A stretch of DNA of 64,000 bases. It comes from Morococcus cerebrosus. Its GTDB lineage: Bacteria; Pseudomonadota; Gammaproteobacteria; Burkholderiales; Neisseriaceae. The stretch spans positions 806,001 through 870,000 of the forward strand of contig NZ_CP094242.1 of the NCBI RefSeq assembly GCF_022749515.1, in the 5' to 3' direction. A model generated the notes under the pieces. It was not told where the DNA came from. It searched no databases and was given only the letters and a program-made list of their open reading frames with translations. Positions 48,181 to 57,889 of this stretch are shown piece by piece. The position numbers and the translations under genes were made by a program. How positions within the stretch are numbered: position 1 is the stretch's first letter; each line of letters begins with the position of its first letter.

Positions 48181-48678
48181 TTATACGTCATACGTTCCCA
48201 TTACGCTTGCGCTGTCCAAGATATGTCCTTGCATGGCGAAGTGCAGGTCGTTGAAGCGGAAGCCGCGCGGCAGGTTTAATACGGTGTCGAGTGCGTAAAC
48301 GATGAGTTCGTAGCGGTGGCGGCAGTTGGGCGGATACATACCGCCGTAGCCTGTGGCTTCTTTGATGTCCAACTTGCCCAACAGGCTTGCCCAACTGTTT
48401 GCGCCTTGTGTGTAGTCGGTGGCGGTCAAGCTTTCGTTTTCGGCGACGGAGGTGCGTTTGAGGTCGGCAATCAGCCAGTGTGTCCACACGAATCCGCTGG
48501 CGGTAATGGCGTCTTTGTCTTCCAAAACGACGGCAAAGGATTTCGTGCCTTCGGGAGCGCCGCTGATTTCAAAGGGAATGGAATAAGTCGGCATATTGTT
48601 CGGACTAAACTGACTGCCGCGTTTGCCGTATTTGTCTTCAAATTCACCGTTGACAATGGCTGAAGTCGTTACCTGCAT
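48181..48678 (-). CDS. YbhB/YbcL family Raf-kinase-inhibitor-like protein
   Basis: This 165-aa PEBP-fold protein lacks a signal peptide. It has IPFEISGAPEGTKSFAVVLEDKDA, FVWTHWLIADL (the conserved DPD/WTHW-type anion-pocket region) and YGGMYPPNCRHRYELIVYALD. The ligand and role are unknown. TAGGAGAACACT precedes the ATG. Confidence 0.92.
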   Translation of the reverse strand: MQVTTSAIVNGEFEDKYGKRGSQFSPNNMPTYSIPFEISGAPEGTKSFAVVLEDKDAITASGFVWTHWLIADLKRTSVAENESLTATDYTQGANSWASLLGKLDIKEATGYGGMYPPNCRHRYELIVYALDTVLNLPRGFRFNDLHFAMQGHILDSASVMGTYDV

Positions 48679-48785
48679 AGTGTTCTCCTATGGGTTGGGG
48701 AAGGGGTCGTCTGAAAAAGGAAGGCTTGTTCAGACGGAGGGTGGATTGTTCGGTTTGCCGGGCTGCTGTTTTCAGACGACCTGTT

Positions 48786-49445
48786 TTATACCTGCCAATC
48801 TATCGGCGTTATCCCGTTTTCCTGCAAATAGGCATTGGCGTGGGAAAAGTGTTTGCAGCCGAAAAAACCGCGATAGGCGGACAGCGGCGAGGGGTGCGGC
48901 GCGCTGAGGACGAGATGGCGGCTGCGGTCGATAAACGCGCCTTTTTTCTGCGCGTGGCTGCCCCAAAGCATGAAGACGACGTGTTCGCGGTTTTGGTTGA
49001 TTTGGTTGACCACTTCGTCGGTAAAGCGTTCCCAGCCCAATGTGGCATGGGAATGCGCCTGTCCCGCGCGGACGGTCAGTACGGTATTGAGCAGTAAAAC
49101 GCCCTGCTCCGCCCAATATTGCAGATAGCCGTGTTGCGGGATACGGAAGCCTTCGATGTCGTCCGCCAGTTCTTTGTAAATATTGACCAGCGAGGGCGGG
49201 ACGGCGACGCCTTCGCGGACGGAAAACGCCAGCCCGTGCGCCTGTCCTGCACCGTGATACGGGTCTTGCCCCAAAATCACGACTTTGACGTTACCGAATT
49301 CGGTTGCTTTAAAGGCGTTGAACACGTCTTCGGCAGGCGGATAGATAATCCGCCCCATGCCGCGCTCTTTTTTGACGGTTTCGATGATGTGTTGGAAATA
49401 GGGTTCGGACTTTTCCGAGCCGATTGCTTCGTGCCAAGTTTGCAT
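48786..49445 (-). CDS. ung: Uracil-DNA glycosylase
   Basis: Ung removes uracil from DNA to start base excision repair. The 219-aa protein has the family 1 water-activating loop [18 protein letters not shown] with catalytic D61, then [17 protein letters not shown], and the minor-groove loop [17 protein letters not shown]. An uptake sequence lies right after the stop. Confidence 0.97.
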   Translation of the reverse strand: MQTWHEAIGSEKSEPYFQHIIETVKKERGMGRIIYPPAEDVFNAFKATEFGNVKVVILGQDPYHGAGQAHGLAFSVREGVAVPPSLVNIYKELADDIEGFRIPQHGYLQYWAEQGVLLLNTVLTVRAGQAHSHATLGWERFTDEVVNQINQNREHVVFMLWGSHAQKKGAFIDRSRHLVLSAPHPSPLSAYRGFFGCKHFSHANAYLQENGITPIDWQV

Positions 49446-49496
49446 GAGGCTGCCTTTGTGAAGGGAGATAGTTGGGATTATAGTGCGGTTGTTTGT

Positions 49497-49542
49497 AAAA
49501 AGGTCGTCTGAAAACCCTGTTTCAGGTTTTCAGACGACCTTT
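49497..49542. terminator. Uptake-sequence terminator after dsbD
   Basis: AAAAAGGTCGTCTGAAAACC and GGTTTTCAGACGACCTTT form a stem just past the dsbD stop. Confidence 0.9.
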
Positions 49543-49547
49543 CGTCT

Positions 49548-51353
49548 TTATTTTTCGTTTTGTTTGTACCAGTTGATGAATTCGTCTGGTTTGACGAAGC
49601 CGAGCAAGGGGTCGCTGCGTCTGCCGTCGGCGTGGATGGCGAAAATGCCCGGCGGGCCGTAGATTCCGTATTCTTTGTAGAGTGCCTGATGTTCGGGCGT
49701 GTTGGCGGTTACGTCGATTTGGAAGAAGCGGTCCATATCGACGGCTTCATGCACTTGCGGCTGGTTGAGCGTGTAGTTTGCCATTTCTTTGCAGGAAATA
49801 CACCAGTCGGCGTAGAAATCCAAAACGACGGGTTTGTCGGGGTTGGCTTTCAATGCGGCGTCCATGGCAGCTTTGAGTTCGGCGACGTCAGTGAACATTT
49901 TGCCGTGGCCGGTGGTTTTGCCTGCTTCGGACGGGGGAGACAATGTCAGGAAGTGGTGCAGGGCGGTGGTTTGTTTGTTTGCGCTTTGCCAGCCGAACCA
50001 TGCGCCGCCGATGATGAGCAGGAAGCCTAAAACGGAGGCTGCGGTTTTCAGACGACCTTTTTGTTTGCCGGATTTAACCAGCAACATGACGGCAGGGACG
50101 ATCATGAGCAGGGTGTACAGCGCGACCACGAGGTAGTAGGGCAGGTGCGGCGTGGCGAGATAGACGGCTACGGCAAGCAGGATGAAGCCGAAGGCGTATT
50201 TGATGCCGTTCATCCAGTCGCCTGCTTTGGGCAGGACATGGCCGCCGAATGTGCCGATGAGGATCAGCGGAACGCCGGTGCCGAGTGCCAAGACATACAG
50301 CGCCAGTCCGCCCAAAACGGCATCACCGGTTTGTCCGATATAGCCCAAGGCGAATCCGAGCGGCGGGGCGACGCAGGGTCCGACGATCAGCGCGGAGAGT
50401 ATGCCCATGACGAAGACGGAGAAGATTTTGCCGCCGGAGAGTTTGCTGCTTTGGTTTTGGAAATAGGATTGGACGGCGTTGGGCAGTTGGATGTTGAAGA
50501 GTCCGAACATGGAAAGCGCGAGGACGACCATCAGACCTGCGGCGGCAAGGACGACCCATGCCTGTTGCAGCCATACGGTCAGAAGCGCGCCCGTCAAGCC
50601 TGCGATGACGCCGACCAGTGTGTAGGTCAGTGCCAAACCTTGCACATACGCTACGGATAGCGCGAAGGCGCGGCCTTTGCCGGCGGTTTTATCGCCGACG
50701 ATGATGCTGGAAACAATCGGTAAAAGCGGATACATACAGGCGGTAAAGCTCAAAAATACCCCTGCGGTAAAAAACGCCAACAGGTTGGCGTTTAATGTGT
50801 CCCACGATAATTTGAAGCGGCTGCCGTCGTCGTTTTGCGAGGCTTTAGGCGCGGCGGCGGGGGATGGTTTGGCGGAATCGGGTTGCAGGAAGCGGTCTTT
50901 GGCGGATATGGGTTCGTCGCTTTGCGGCTGGTACAGGCCGTTGCCATTAATCTCGAAAGAAGTGTCCACAGGCGGGTAACATACGCCGGCTTCGGCACAA
51001 CCTTGATAAGTCAGCGTCAGCTTGTAGGTCGGCGCGGCTTTTTTGTAAGGCCAGTTGACCTGCGCGGCGCGGTGGAACACGGTTTGTTTGCCGAAAAACT
51101 CATCTTCTTTGGCTTCGCCTTTGCTGAAAACGGGTTCGCCCAATACGCCTTCAGGCGCGGTGGCGGCGACGATTTTCGATTGGTACATATAGTAGCCGTC
51201 AGCGATTTTGAATTCGACGTTGATGCCTTTGTCGGTAACGTTCACTTGCGGCACAAACGCTTTTTCAGGCGGCAGCAAATCGTCGGCGTTCACAGCGAAC
51301 GCGCTGGAACACAGGGCAAAAAAGGCGGTAAAGAAGTAAAGGAGTTTTTTCAT
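49548..51353 (-). CDS. dsbD: Thiol:disulfide interchange protein DsbD
   Basis: DsbD carries electrons from cytoplasmic thioredoxin to periplasmic DsbC, CcmG and similar partners. The 601-aa protein has a signal peptide, an N-terminal domain with the CAEAGVCYPP cysteine pair, eight membrane segments (about 180-455) with cysteines in FFTACMYPLLPI and VGPCVAPPLG, and a C-terminal thioredoxin-like domain with C518-I-S-C521 in DWCISCKEM. An in-frame uptake sequence encodes KGRLKTA between TMs. Confidence 0.96.
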   Translation of the reverse strand: MKKLLYFFTAFFALCSSAFAVNADDLLPPEKAFVPQVNVTDKGINVEFKIADGYYMYQSKIVAATAPEGVLGEPVFSKGEAKEDEFFGKQTVFHRAAQVNWPYKKAAPTYKLTLTYQGCAEAGVCYPPVDTSFEINGNGLYQPQSDEPISAKDRFLQPDSAKPSPAAAPKASQNDDGSRFKLSWDTLNANLLAFFTAGVFLSFTACMYPLLPIVSSIIVGDKTAGKGRAFALSVAYVQGLALTYTLVGVIAGLTGALLTVWLQQAWVVLAAAGLMVVLALSMFGLFNIQLPNAVQSYFQNQSSKLSGGKIFSVFVMGILSALIVGPCVAPPLGFALGYIGQTGDAVLGGLALYVLALGTGVPLILIGTFGGHVLPKAGDWMNGIKYAFGFILLAVAVYLATPHLPYYLVVALYTLLMIVPAVMLLVKSGKQKGRLKTAASVLGFLLIIGGAWFGWQSANKQTTALHHFLTLSPPSEAGKTTGHGKMFTDVAELKAAMDAALKANPDKPVVLDFYADWCISCKEMANYTLNQPQVHEAVDMDRFFQIDVTANTPEHQALYKEYGIYGPPGIFAIHADGRRSDPLLGFVKPDEFINWYKQNEK

Positions 51354-51529
51354 GGCGTCTTCTCGGTGGAAGGGTTGAACAGGCGCATTATAAACGCAGC
51401 AGCCGTTTATAGGCCTTAATTTATATTAAAAGCAGCGATTGTTTTTTATCGTCGCGAGGGGGGATTATCGGACTACTTGATAGATGATGCCCGTCGGATT
51501 GTCTCTTTTTCATAGCCGATTGGAACGGG

Positions 51530-51587
51530 AAAGGTCGTCTGAAAACGGATAGGGTAAATTCTGCTAAACCATTTTCAGACGACCTTT
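51530..51587. terminator. Uptake-sequence hairpin after narP
   Basis: AAAGGTCGTCTGAAAAC and ATTTTCAGACGACCTTT flank GGATAGGGTAAATTCTGCTAAACC, a loop that recalls the GCTAAAAC module. It lies between narP and the upstream region of dsbD. Confidence 0.85.
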
Positions 51588-51624
51588 CATGTTTTACCGC
51601 TTGAGTACCGGTATCTTGAGCCGT

Positions 51625-52281
51625 TTAATTGATTTCAGGCTGCGGGACTTTGTGCTGAACGGCGTAAACGGCGGCTTGGACGCGGCTACTGAGGTCAAGT
51701 TTTCGCAGCAGGTTTTGAACGTGAACCTTGACGGTGGATTCTGCCAATTCCAAATGACGGGCGATGACTTTGTTACTGTGTCCGGCGGCGAGGTAGCCTA
51801 AGATTTCGAGTTCGCGCGGGGTGAGGGTAGAGAGTGCCTGATCAGTACGCGGTGCGGACGGGGAAATCAGGGATTGGACGAGGCGGGTGGTCATTTCGGG
51901 AGAGAAGACGTTGTCGCCGTCCACGGCTTTGCGGATGCTGTCGAGCAGGAAGTCGGCGTTGATGTTTTTCAGCAAAAAGCCGCGTGCGCCGATGCGCATG
52001 CATTCGGTTAGGTCGTCGCTGTCTTCGGAAACGGTCAGCATGATGACGGTTTGGTTCGGGTTGACGCCCAAGATTTGTGCCAGTGCTTCGCGACCGTTCA
52101 TGACGGGCATGTCAAGGTCGAGTAAGACGACGTCGGGTTTGAGCTGTTCCGCCATTTTGACGCCGGACAAACCGTCGGCGGCTTCGCCGATGACTTCAAA
52201 GTCGCTTTGACGGGAGAGCAGGGCTTTGATGCCGCTGCGGAAGAGTGTGTGGTCGTCGATCAGGATAATTTTAATGGTCAT
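51625..52281 (-). CDS. narP: NarL/NarP-family response regulator
   Basis: This 218-aa protein has a receiver domain with D10 D11 region IDDHTLF, phosphoacceptor D55 (VVLLDLDMP) and K105-type LLKNI, plus a LuxR-type HTH (LTPRELEILGYLAAGHSNKVIARHLELAESTVKVH in part). It overlaps the sensor gene by 4 bp. In gonococci NarQ-NarP activates nitrite reductase (aniA) with FNR. In nitrate-reducing N. mucosa it may also serve nitrate respiration. Confidence 0.92.
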   Translation of the reverse strand: MTIKIILIDDHTLFRSGIKALLSRQSDFEVIGEAADGLSGVKMAEQLKPDVVLLDLDMPVMNGREALAQILGVNPNQTVIMLTVSEDSDDLTECMRIGARGFLLKNINADFLLDSIRKAVDGDNVFSPEMTTRLVQSLISPSAPRTDQALSTLTPRELEILGYLAAGHSNKVIARHLELAESTVKVHVQNLLRKLDLSSRVQAAVYAVQHKVPQPEIN

Positions 52282-54071
52282 GAGAATGTTCTCTTGTGTT
52301 TGGGTAGGGTTAGGGTAACGGTTGTGCCTTCATCCGGTTTGGAGCTGACTTCTAATTCTGCGTGGATACGTTGGGCGCGTTCGCGCATGATGCCCATGCC
52401 GACATGTTCGCCGGAAAGCGTGTCCAGGTGGGCGGGATCGAAACCTACGCCGTCATCGCGGATGATCAGCGTGAAGTCCTGACGGTTGTCAATGCTGACG
52501 GTAACGTTGCGTGCCAAGGCGTGTTTGCGGATGTTGGACAGGCTCTCTTGGAGGATGAAGATAATCTGTAACTGCTCGTCGTTGTTCAATGCCGCGCCTT
52601 CATCCCTCCATTCGGTACTGACGTTGATTTTGGTCTGTCTTTCAAATCGGGTAAGCAGGGCAGAAACGGCTTCAGGGAAGTCTTTGTTACTGATTTTGGT
52701 GCGGAAGTTCAGCAGTAGTTCGCGCACGTCTTCATAACATTCCTGCACGCCGTCTTTGATGAAGCGGATATTCTCTTCAGCTTGTTCTTTTTGGTTTGAA
52801 TAGAATGCGCTTTCCAGCATTTGGACTTGGAGGTTTAGGAAAGTCAATGCTTGTGCGATGCTGTCGTGCAGGCCTTGGGCAATCAGGTTGCGCTCCTGTA
52901 AAACGGCCAGCAGGCGGCGTTCTTGCTCGAGGCGGCTGTTGACGATGGAAACGCCTAATTGTCCGCTTAATGTACGCAGCAGTTCGTTGTCGTTGTTATC
53001 TGGTTTAAGGTCGTCTGAAAAATACAGGTTTAAAACACCCAGTTCTTCTTCTTGATAGCTGATGGGGAAAACGGCGTGTTTGAGTGCCGTTTTATCCGGG
53101 GCAGTATCTGGCTCATCCGAATCATCAGGCAGCCCGATGGACGCCACTATGTCCGTGCGTTTGCGTTCGTTATCCCAAAGGCGGATGCTGCCCGCTTCTG
53201 CGGAGACGGCAGGCAGGGTGCGCTTGAGAAATTCTTCCGCCGCCTGTTGGGGGGTAAAAGTTTGATGCAAATCGCGGGTGGTTTGATAGAGCAGCGTCAG
53301 ATCACGGTTTTGTCGCGCCAGGTCTTGAGTTTGACGTGCCACTTGCCCCTCTAAATCGGTATAAAGCGTCTTTAGCCGGCTGCTCATTTGGTTGAAGCCT
53401 TTGTTGACTTGGGCAAACTCGCTTATCTGGTCTGTGTCGATCTGAACGCCGAACCTGCCTTGGCTGATGGTCTTTACACCGTCCCTCAGTGTTTCCAAAG
53501 GCCGGATAATCCATGCATAGTGCCAGATAATCATTAGTCCCGCCGCCGCAAAAATCATCCCCATCATAATCATTTGAAAGCGGCGCAACCATAGTGTGTT
53601 TTTCTCATTGGCGTGTTCCATCGCCTGTAAAAACAGTTCGATATTGGCTGCAAAACGGTAGAGCTTGATTTGGTCGGGGCGTTCGTAACGGCGCAGGACG
53701 GGTTGTATGTTGGCTTTCCAGTCTTCAATCAGCGCGGTCTGTATCAGGTCGTAGGCGGGCGGTGTTTCAGAGGGCATCAGCGGGTGTATGGCGTTACTCT
53801 GGCTGATGCGGTTGAGGTTTTGTTCGAATTCGCGGATTTGATTGTTGATTTGCGCCTTGGGTGCGCGTTCGCCGACCATGTAGGCAAGGCGGTAAACCTG
53901 CGTCCGCAAGTTGCCTGCATCTTCGATAACGGTGGCGGCATTTTGCAACCTCCAAGAGAGTACCAAAGTCAGGATGACGGACAAAAGGGCGGAGCCGACC
54001 CATAATATGGTCAGCAGCTTCAAGCGCGAAGACAGGCTCAGGCGGTTTAAAAAACGGAATGTGAAAGACAT
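52278..54071 (-). CDS. narQ: Nitrate/nitrite sensor histidine kinase
   Basis: This 597-aa sensor has TMs at about 18-40 and 165-185. A periplasmic four-helix domain between them carries a P-box-like ligand motif DAGNLRTQVYRLAYMV at 51-66. HAMP (190-240), a GAF-like region (270-355) and HisKA_3 with H402 (GLHDSIAQAL) follow, then an ATPase domain with DDGVGFDPAHL and GMGIMRERAQ. An uptake sequence encodes YFSDDLKPDN. NarX/NarQ naming is uncertain, but P-box and partner favour NarQ of Neisseria. Confidence 0.92.
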   Translation of the reverse strand: MSFTFRFLNRLSLSSRLKLLTILWVGSALLSVILTLVLSWRLQNAATVIEDAGNLRTQVYRLAYMVGERAPKAQINNQIREFEQNLNRISQSNAIHPLMPSETPPAYDLIQTALIEDWKANIQPVLRRYERPDQIKLYRFAANIELFLQAMEHANEKNTLWLRRFQMIMMGMIFAAAGLMIIWHYAWIIRPLETLRDGVKTISQGRFGVQIDTDQISEFAQVNKGFNQMSSRLKTLYTDLEGQVARQTQDLARQNRDLTLLYQTTRDLHQTFTPQQAAEEFLKRTLPAVSAEAGSIRLWDNERKRTDIVASIGLPDDSDEPDTAPDKTALKHAVFPISYQEEELGVLNLYFSDDLKPDNNDNELLRTLSGQLGVSIVNSRLEQERRLLAVLQERNLIAQGLHDSIAQALTFLNLQVQMLESAFYSNQKEQAEENIRFIKDGVQECYEDVRELLLNFRTKISNKDFPEAVSALLTRFERQTKINVSTEWRDEGAALNNDEQLQIIFILQESLSNIRKHALARNVTVSIDNRQDFTLIIRDDGVGFDPAHLDTLSGEHVGMGIMRERAQRIHAELEVSSKPDEGTTVTLTLPKHKRTFS

Positions 54072-54203
54072 AGAAGGTATATGCCGTTGGAAGTTTTCGG
54101 TCGGTTACTGTGTAAACATATCATTCATTCGGCTTAGAGGCAATCGGACCGACGAGATGGTTGCCATGAAATAGAGATGACACTGTTTCAATGTAAAATC
54201 ATG

Positions 54204-54240
54204 TTATGATAAAATTCAAATTATATGAATTTTATCATAA
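54204..54240. promoter_or_regulatory. Perfect 15-bp inverted repeat upstream of mobA
   Basis: TTATGATAAAATTCA and TGAATTTTATCATAA are exact complements separated by 7 bases. The repeat lies 68 bp before the mobA ATG and 133 bp from the narQ start. It has no T-run and no uptake sequence, so an operator or mRNA hairpin is more likely than a terminator. Confidence 0.6.
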
Positions 54241-54307
54241 GCCCGCTCACTCGGATGAAGACTTTCAGACGACATCGGGTAACCAAACCGCTTCACAAAG
54301 GATAAAT

Positions 54308-54868
54308 ATGAAAATATTTGCGTTGATATCGGCAGGGGGACAGTCAGACGGCGTAGATAAAGGCCTGTTGCTCTGGCAAGGAAAAACGTTGATTGATTGT
54401 GTTATCGAAAGGATTAGGCCGCAAGTTGACCATATTGCCATCAGTGCCAACCGTAATTTGGAAAGTTATGCCGTCAGAAGCCCGCACCTGCTGCCGGATG
54501 CAAGGCAATGGCGGTATTTGGGCGGATTGGCTGCATTGTGTACCGCTGCCAATGATTTGCAGATTGCCTCTGCCGACTGGCTTTTGGTTGTGCCGTGCGA
54601 TATGCCTAATTTGCCGGATGATTTGGTAGAAAGGTTTCAGGCAGTTTCTAAAAAAACACCTTTGTGCAATGCCTTTTATATCGAAACACCTGTAACGCCG
54701 CATTACAACGTGATGTTCATCCGCCCGCAAATTTTACAAAGTACCGTACCTTATTTGAATTCAGGATTAAGGACGGTGAGGGGGTGGTTGCAGCAACAGC
54801 GTGCCCGTGTCTTACAATTTGACCATGATGATTGTTTTATCCGTTACGGAAAATCAAACATTGCCTGA
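54308..54868 (+). CDS. mobA: Molybdenum cofactor guanylyltransferase
   Basis: MobA adds GMP to Mo-molybdopterin to form the MGD cofactor of nitrate reductase and related enzymes. The 186-aa protein has the nucleotide-binding start [52 protein letters not shown] and the metal site [10 protein letters not shown]. The first loop is shorter than the usual AGGxSxRMGxDKG, missing about three residues including the conserved RMG. AAAGGATAAAT sets the start. It is divergent from narQ. Confidence 0.85.
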   Translation: MKIFALISAGGQSDGVDKGLLLWQGKTLIDCVIERIRPQVDHIAISANRNLESYAVRSPHLLPDARQWRYLGGLAALCTAANDLQIASADWLLVVPCDMPNLPDDLVERFQAVSKKTPLCNAFYIETPVTPHYNVMFIRPQILQSTVPYLNSGLRTVRGWLQQQRARVLQFDHDDCFIRYGKSNIA

Positions 54869-54930
54869 GCCGAAAAATTAAATATATTCAAACTACTGGC
54901 ATTTATTTGTTGCGAAATGAATGTCATTAC

Positions 54931-54967
54931 ACAAAAGGTCGTCTGAAAATTTCAGACGACCTTTTGT
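54931..54967. terminator. Uptake-sequence terminator, mobA / rnr
   Basis: ACAAAAGGTCGTCTGAAA and TTTCAGACGACCTTTTGT form a near-perfect hairpin between convergent genes. Confidence 0.9.
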
Positions 54968-54994
54968 GATTGAAGGAGGCTTGGGGTTGCAATA

Positions 54995-57502
54995 TCAGCC
55001 GTTAGCCTTGCTTCTGCCTTTGCGCTTGGTTGGCGCGGTATTCGGGGTTTTCACCTTGATTTTCACGCTTTTGCTTGGCTTCTTGTCTTTGCGTTTGGCT
55101 TTTTCCGTTGCCGTTTTGGCTTTGGCGGTTTTCTTTTTGCCGTTTTCAGACGACGTTGTTGTGCTGGACGGTTGAGCTTTGCTGCGGCGTTTGGCGGCGG
55201 GTTTTTCCTGTTTTACAGGCGTTTTCATCGCGTCGTCGATTTCTTTCGCCGTCAGTTTGCGTTTGGTTTTCGAGCCGGTTTGTGCAGTGGTTTTGGCGCG
55301 GCGTTTTTTGCCGCTGCTTCCGCCGCTGATCAAGGTCAGGTCGATTTTGCTGGTGTCCAAATCGGCGCGCGCCACTCGGACGCTGACTTTGTCGCCCATG
55401 TTGAAGCGGATGCCGCTGCGTTCGCCTTCTATCGCCATGATTTCGGGGCGGAAGTTGAAATAGTCTTCGCCCAAATCGCTGATGTGTACCAAGCCGTCGA
55501 TGTGGATGCCGTCCAGTGTAACGAAGAGGCCGAAGTTAGTCATGCCGGAGATTTTGCCTTCGAATATTTCTCCGACTTTATCGCGCATGTAATAGGTTTT
55601 CAGCCAGTTTTCCACGTCGCGGCTGGCATCGTCGGCGCGGCGTTCGCAAAACGAGGTATGCACGCCCAAAGCCTGCCAGCTTTTGTTTGGCGTGTAGGTC
55701 TGTTGGTTCAACACGGCTTTGATGGCGCGGTGGACGGTCAGGTCGGGATAGCGGCGGATGGGCGAGGTGAAGTGGGCGTATGCCTCGTAGGCAAGGCCGA
55801 AGTGTCCGTCGCAATGCGGTTCGTAAACTGCCTGCTGCATGGAGCGCAGCATCATGACTTGCAGCAATTCGGCATCGGGTCTGCCTTTAAATTGTTCGGC
55901 AAGCGCGGCATAGTCTTTCGGCGTCGGGTTGTCGCCGCCACCCAGTTGCAAACCCAATAAGCCGAGCTGCTCGCGCAGGGTGGCGAGTTTTTCGGGTGTC
56001 GGGCCTAAATGGTTGCGGAAGAGGGCGGTGTGCTTGTTTTTCATCAGGAACTCTGCCGCGCAGACGTTCGCCGCCAACATACATTCTTCAATCAGTTTGT
56101 GTGCATCGTTGCGGACCACGGGTACGATTTTTTCGATTTTGCCGTTGTCGTCGAAAAGCATTTGGGTTTCGACGCTTTCAAATTCCACCGCGCCGCGTTC
56201 GAAGCGTTTTTTCTGAAGGATTTTGAAGAGTTTGTAAAGGGTGTCGATTTGGGCTTTGTGCGGATGGTCGAGGTCGTCTGAAATCCAATCCCAGACTTGG
56301 TTGTAAGTCAGACGGGCATGGGAACGCATAACCGCAGGGTAGAAGCGGTATTCTTTAATATTGCCCGCGTAAGTGATGACCATGTCGCACACCATGCACA
56401 AACGCTCGACATCGGGATTGAGCGAGCAGATGCCGTTGGACAGGTTTTCCGGCAACATGGGAATCACGCGGCGTGGGAAGTAAACGCTGGTGCTGCGTTC
56501 CTGCGCGTCCGTGTCGATAGCGTCATCGGGGCGGACATAATGGCTGACATCGGCAATCGCCACGACCAAACGGTAATTGCGTCCGATTTTTTCGGCAAAC
56601 ACGGCATCGTCGAAATCGCGCGCCGTTTCCCCGTCTATGGTTACCAAAGGCAAATCGCGCAAATCGACGCGACCTTTCAAATCGCTTTTACGAACATGGT
56701 CGGGGATTTTTTTCGCGGCTTTGGCACACGCTTCGCTGAATTGGTACGGCAAATGGTGTTTGCGCACGGCGATTTCGATTTCCATACCGCTGTCGGCATA
56801 ATCGCCCAATACTTCGATGATTTTCGCCACAGCAGGGCGGTTTTGCTCGGGATAAGTCTCGATTTCGCCGACGATGACCTGGCCGGATTCGGGTTTGAAA
56901 TGTGCGACACTGTCAGGTTCCAAAACGATGCTTTGGTTCAGGCGTTTGTCTTCCGCTTCCAAAATCGCTACGCCGCGATCCATATAGAAACGGCCGACCA
57001 CTTTGCTTTGCGCGCGTTCGACAATATCTAAAACCGTTCCTTCACGGCGGCCCTTGCGGTCGATGCCGGCAGGGCGGACGGTCACGATGTCGCCGTGCAT
57101 GATGCCGCGCATTTGGCGTTCATATAAAACAAAATCGCCGTCTTTAGTGGGCGTGAGCGGTACGGCGAAGCCGAAGCCGTCTTTGTGCGCCTCGACACGG
57201 CATTTGACCAAATCCAATTTGTCCGCCGCGCAAACCGCACCGCGACGGTTGATTAAAACCTGACCGTCCCGCGCCATCGCTTTCAGACGACGTTCGAAAA
57301 ATTCGTACTCTTCTTCCGTAATCGACAACTCGCGTGCCAAGACTTCGATTTTCGACGGCACGCCTTTTTGCTCCAATAATTCAATGATCCACTCCCTGCT
57401 TGGCAGCGGATGTTCGTAACGTTGTTTCTCCCGTTTCAAAAACGGGTCTTTTTCTCGTAAATTTAAAGATTTAATATTTTTGTTCATTTTATTGGTTGAC
57501 AT
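54995..57502 (-). CDS. rnr: Ribonuclease R
   Basis: RNase R is a processive 3'-5' exoribonuclease that degrades structured RNA. The 835-aa protein has an N-terminal winged helix, cold-shock domains (about 75-230), the RNB catalytic domain (TIDGETARDFDDAVFA, the acidic metal-binding motif, near residue 285, and RVVIPMLPENLSNG-like RRVIPMLPENLSNGICSL), an S1 domain (VGEIFEGKISGMTNFGLFVTLDG) and a long Lys-rich tail. TTTCAGACGACG in the tail adds a near-uptake sequence. Confidence 0.95.
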   Translation of the reverse strand: MSTNKMNKNIKSLNLREKDPFLKREKQRYEHPLPSREWIIELLEQKGVPSKIEVLARELSITEEEYEFFERRLKAMARDGQVLINRRGAVCAADKLDLVKCRVEAHKDGFGFAVPLTPTKDGDFVLYERQMRGIMHGDIVTVRPAGIDRKGRREGTVLDIVERAQSKVVGRFYMDRGVAILEAEDKRLNQSIVLEPDSVAHFKPESGQVIVGEIETYPEQNRPAVAKIIEVLGDYADSGMEIEIAVRKHHLPYQFSEACAKAAKKIPDHVRKSDLKGRVDLRDLPLVTIDGETARDFDDAVFAEKIGRNYRLVVAIADVSHYVRPDDAIDTDAQERSTSVYFPRRVIPMLPENLSNGICSLNPDVERLCMVCDMVITYAGNIKEYRFYPAVMRSHARLTYNQVWDWISDDLDHPHKAQIDTLYKLFKILQKKRFERGAVEFESVETQMLFDDNGKIEKIVPVVRNDAHKLIEECMLAANVCAAEFLMKNKHTALFRNHLGPTPEKLATLREQLGLLGLQLGGGDNPTPKDYAALAEQFKGRPDAELLQVMMLRSMQQAVYEPHCDGHFGLAYEAYAHFTSPIRRYPDLTVHRAIKAVLNQQTYTPNKSWQALGVHTSFCERRADDASRDVENWLKTYYMRDKVGEIFEGKISGMTNFGLFVTLDGIHIDGLVHISDLGEDYFNFRPEIMAIEGERSGIRFNMGDKVSVRVARADLDTSKIDLTLISGGSSGKKRRAKTTAQTGSKTKRKLTAKEIDDAMKTPVKQEKPAAKRRSKAQPSSTTTSSENGKKKTAKAKTATEKAKRKDKKPSKSVKIKVKTPNTAPTKRKGRSKANG

Positions 57503-57580
57503 TCTTTTTCTAAAATATATAATGACCGCTTCTTTGCGAAATAGTCAATCACTGTAACGCAAAACAGGAAATAAAGCAAA

Positions 57581-57667
57581 GCCCAGGTGGCGGAATTGGT
57601 AGACGCGCTAGCTTCAGGTGCTAGTGTCCTCACGGGCGTGGAAGTTCGAGTCTTCTCCTGGGCACCA
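57581..57667 (+). tRNA. tRNA-Leu (anticodon CAG), copy 1
   Basis: An 87-nt class II tRNA with acceptor GCCCAGG/CCTGGGC, anticodon stem CTAGC/GCTAG around TTCAGGT, variable arm GTCC-TCAC-GGGC and encoded CCA. It reads CUG leucine codons. Confidence 0.97.
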
Positions 57668-57708
57668 AGGCTTTTGGTCGTGCTGCTTTGCTTATCTCCA
57701 TTCTAATT

Positions 57709-57795
57709 GCCCAGGTGGCGGAATTGGTAGACGCGCTAGCTTCAGGTGCTAGTATCCTCACGGGTGTGGAAGTTCGAGTCTTCTCCTGGGCACCA
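57709..57795 (+). tRNA. tRNA-Leu (anticodon CAG), copy 2
   Basis: It is identical to copy 1 except in the long variable arm, where G and C become A and T (ATCC-TCAC-GGGT), preserving the pair. It starts 41 bp after copy 1, so the two are probably co-transcribed. Confidence 0.97.
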
Positions 57796-57889
57796 AATCA
57801 ATTATCCGGCTTATCCGGATTTTTTATTGAATAGATTTATTTGTCTGATTAAGCTACAATATCAGACGACAAAATATGTTTGATTCCAC

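Noticed and set aside
57581..57795. Two near-identical 87-bp direct repeats suggesting a CRISPR or duplication
   Set aside because: They fold as tRNA-Leu genes with encoded CCA ends. No CRISPR array was seen anywhere in the window.
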